Shown here: positions 6,552 through 6,892 of the stretch, piece after piece
Layout: every line of letters starts with the position of its first letter
Position numbering within the stretch: the first letter of the stretch is position 1
Assembly: GCA_030679805.1 (NCBI GenBank)
Contig: JAUXST010000635.1
Span: 1 to 6,892, forward strand
Direction: 5' to 3'
Length of the DNA stretch: 6,892 nucleotides
From: Reyranella sp.
GTDB lineage: Bacteria > Pseudomonadota > Alphaproteobacteria > Reyranellales > Reyranellaceae
The notes under the pieces: generated by a model
Databases searched by the model: none
The model's input: the letters and a program-made list of their open reading frames with translations, nothing else
Told to the model about the DNA's origin: nothing
Position numbers and translations under genes: made by a program

Positions 6552-6892
6552 ATGGTGTTGCATCTAATCAAGCTCGCAGTCGGCGTCGACGACCTCGCCC
6601 ACATGAAGAAGGTTCAGGCGGCGCGGCGCAAACAGCGCCGCCAGACCCCACGGTCTCCGCACTGGGTCTATACCCGGAACACCCCGCGCCGCTCGGAAGA
6701 GCTGCTCGACGGCGGCTCCCTCTATTGGGTCGTGCGCGGCGTCATCCGCTGCCGCCAGGAACTGGTGGGCTTCGACGACGATTTCGACCGGGAAGAGGCC
6801 CGGAAATACTGCAGGATCAAGGTCAAGAGGACCTTGGTCCGGACGGCGCCGCAGGCCTGCAAGGCCTTCCAGGGCTGGCGCTACCTCGAGCC
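6552..6892 (+). CDS. DUF1489 family protein, 3' end cut by window edge
   Basis: The first 113 codons of a plus-strand gene are present, open to the right edge. The product matches my memory of the DUF1489 family (COG5458): it opens with LHLIKLAVGV (3-12) and contains LLDGGSLYWVVRG (51-63), RCRQEL (66-71) and a near-terminal FQGWRYLE (106-113). Family members are about 140 residues, so roughly 30 are missing. The function is unknown; I see no signal peptide or membrane segment, so it is probably cytosolic. A very basic stretch lies at residues 19-47, and Cys67, Cys87 and Cys103 are present. ATG at 6552 is chosen because the family's LHLIKL opening follows almost at once; the next Met (residue 18) would remove it. 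No Shine-Dalgarno sequence is visible. It is transcribed divergently from the macroglobulin-pbpC operon with a 160-base gap and shares no obvious job with it. Confidence 0.85.
   Translation, partial: MVLHLIKLAVGVDDLAHMKKVQAARRKQRRQTPRSPHWVYTRNTPRRSEELLDGGSLYWVVRGVIRCRQELVGFDDDFDREEARKYCRIKVKRTLVRTAPQACKAFQGWRYLE

Noticed and set aside
1..6892. CRISPR array, insertion sequence, tRNA, rRNA or phage module
   Set aside because: No spaced direct repeats, terminal inverted repeats with a transposase, structural RNA signatures or phage-like genes were seen; the window is filled by three chromosomal genes.

Overview
The window is G+C-rich DNA that looks like part of an alphaproteobacterial chromosome. 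Three things support this: strong G/C preference at third codon positions, long antisense open frames of the kind such bias creates, and a DUF1489-family gene, a family I know mainly from Alphaproteobacteria. Genus cannot be read from this sequence.

Layout. Positions 1-1440 (minus strand) hold the first 480 codons of pbpC, encoding penicillin-binding protein 1C; its 3' end lies outside the window. Positions 1442-6391 (minus strand) hold one intact 1649-residue bacterial alpha-2-macroglobulin of the YfhM type, with a complete thioester motif (Cys-Ile-Glu-Gln, residues 1198-1201). The two genes are separated by one base (TGA-C-ATG) and form a tight operon, macroglobulin first. Positions 6392-6551 are a divergent intergenic region. 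From 6552 to the right edge, on the plus strand, is the 5' part of a DUF1489-family gene.

How it works together. The yfhM-pbpC pairing is known from many Gram-negative bacteria. The usual proposal is that the macroglobulin traps foreign proteases that enter the periplasm, while PBP1C, a bifunctional glycosyltransferase/transpeptidase, repairs the wall at the breach. Both proteins here begin with a hydrophobic segment that would place them on the periplasmic face of the inner membrane. The DUF1489 gene points the other way and has no evident link to the operon.

I see no mobile element, CRISPR array, tRNA or rRNA, and no clearly new system. The points worth a second look are the replacement of the usual lipoprotein anchor by a transmembrane anchor, an acidic loop encoded by a triplet tract, the one-base gene junction, and the compact divergent control region, which has a palindrome over a possible -10 element, a DnaA-box-like site and a possibly near-leaderless DUF1489 transcript.
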